A DNA stretch of 64,000 nucleotides from NCBI GenBank assembly GCA_013397115.1, contig VWZW01006249.1, positions 3,756,100-3,820,099 of the forward strand; not shown here. The letters run 5' to 3'. The DNA comes from Edolisoma coerulescens (Eukaryota > Chordata > Aves > Passeriformes > Campephagidae). More model-generated notes on the stretch are below. The model saw only the letters and a list, made by a program, of their open reading frames with translations. It had not been told where the DNA came from and ran no database searches. Numbering within the stretch: the stretch's first letter is position 1.

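Overview
The window holds one gene only: the minus-strand, intron-rich body of HERC1, the giant HECT-type E3 ubiquitin ligase with two RCC1-like domains. Transcription runs from high to low coordinates. I placed 73 coding exons, window exon 1 at 63808-64000 through window exon 73 at 116-421. At every one of the 72 junctions the phase closes without an indel. Together the exons give about 13,066 coding bases, or roughly 4,355 codons. From recalled knowledge of human HERC1 (about 4,861 residues), what is missing is about 445 N-terminal residues (beyond base 64000) and about 61 C-terminal residues (below base 1). The missing C-terminal exon would carry the catalytic cysteine of the HECT C-lobe.

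Organism: a vertebrate nuclear genome, most likely a bird. The protein is very close to mammalian HERC1. The introns are short for this gene (median near 0.5 kb). An antisense-oriented piece at about 33388-33500 resembles the 3' end of a CR1 LINE, the dominant retroposon of birds and other sauropsids. No mammalian SINEs were seen.

Layout in transcript order. 64000-59467: RLD1, the first RCC1-like propeller. 58373-34176: a long helical scaffold with acidic and RS-like disordered stretches (exons 18-20). 33753-32431: the SPRY/B30.2 domain. 31948-27161: a linker with a lysine/glutamate-rich segment, a charged insert and a Ser/Thr-rich tail. 26008-25474: a UBA-like module. 24762-20722: an acidic stretch and a small Cys/His cluster. 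20099-18859: helical region. 18051-11693: a WD40 propeller. 10930-9410: linker. 9288-4134: RLD2, the second RCC1-like propeller. 3842-116: HECT-linker and most of the HECT domain.

Stretches between exons are introns of HERC1. Apart from simple repeats, the CR1 piece, a possible LTR-like island and one unexplained intronic open frame, I see no other gene, RNA gene, CRISPR array, operon or mobile system. I do not think a new biological system is hidden here. The most checkable oddities are two GC-AG introns, several weak donor sites, the intronic open frame at 24943-25134, and a palindromic tandem repeat at 13796-13856.
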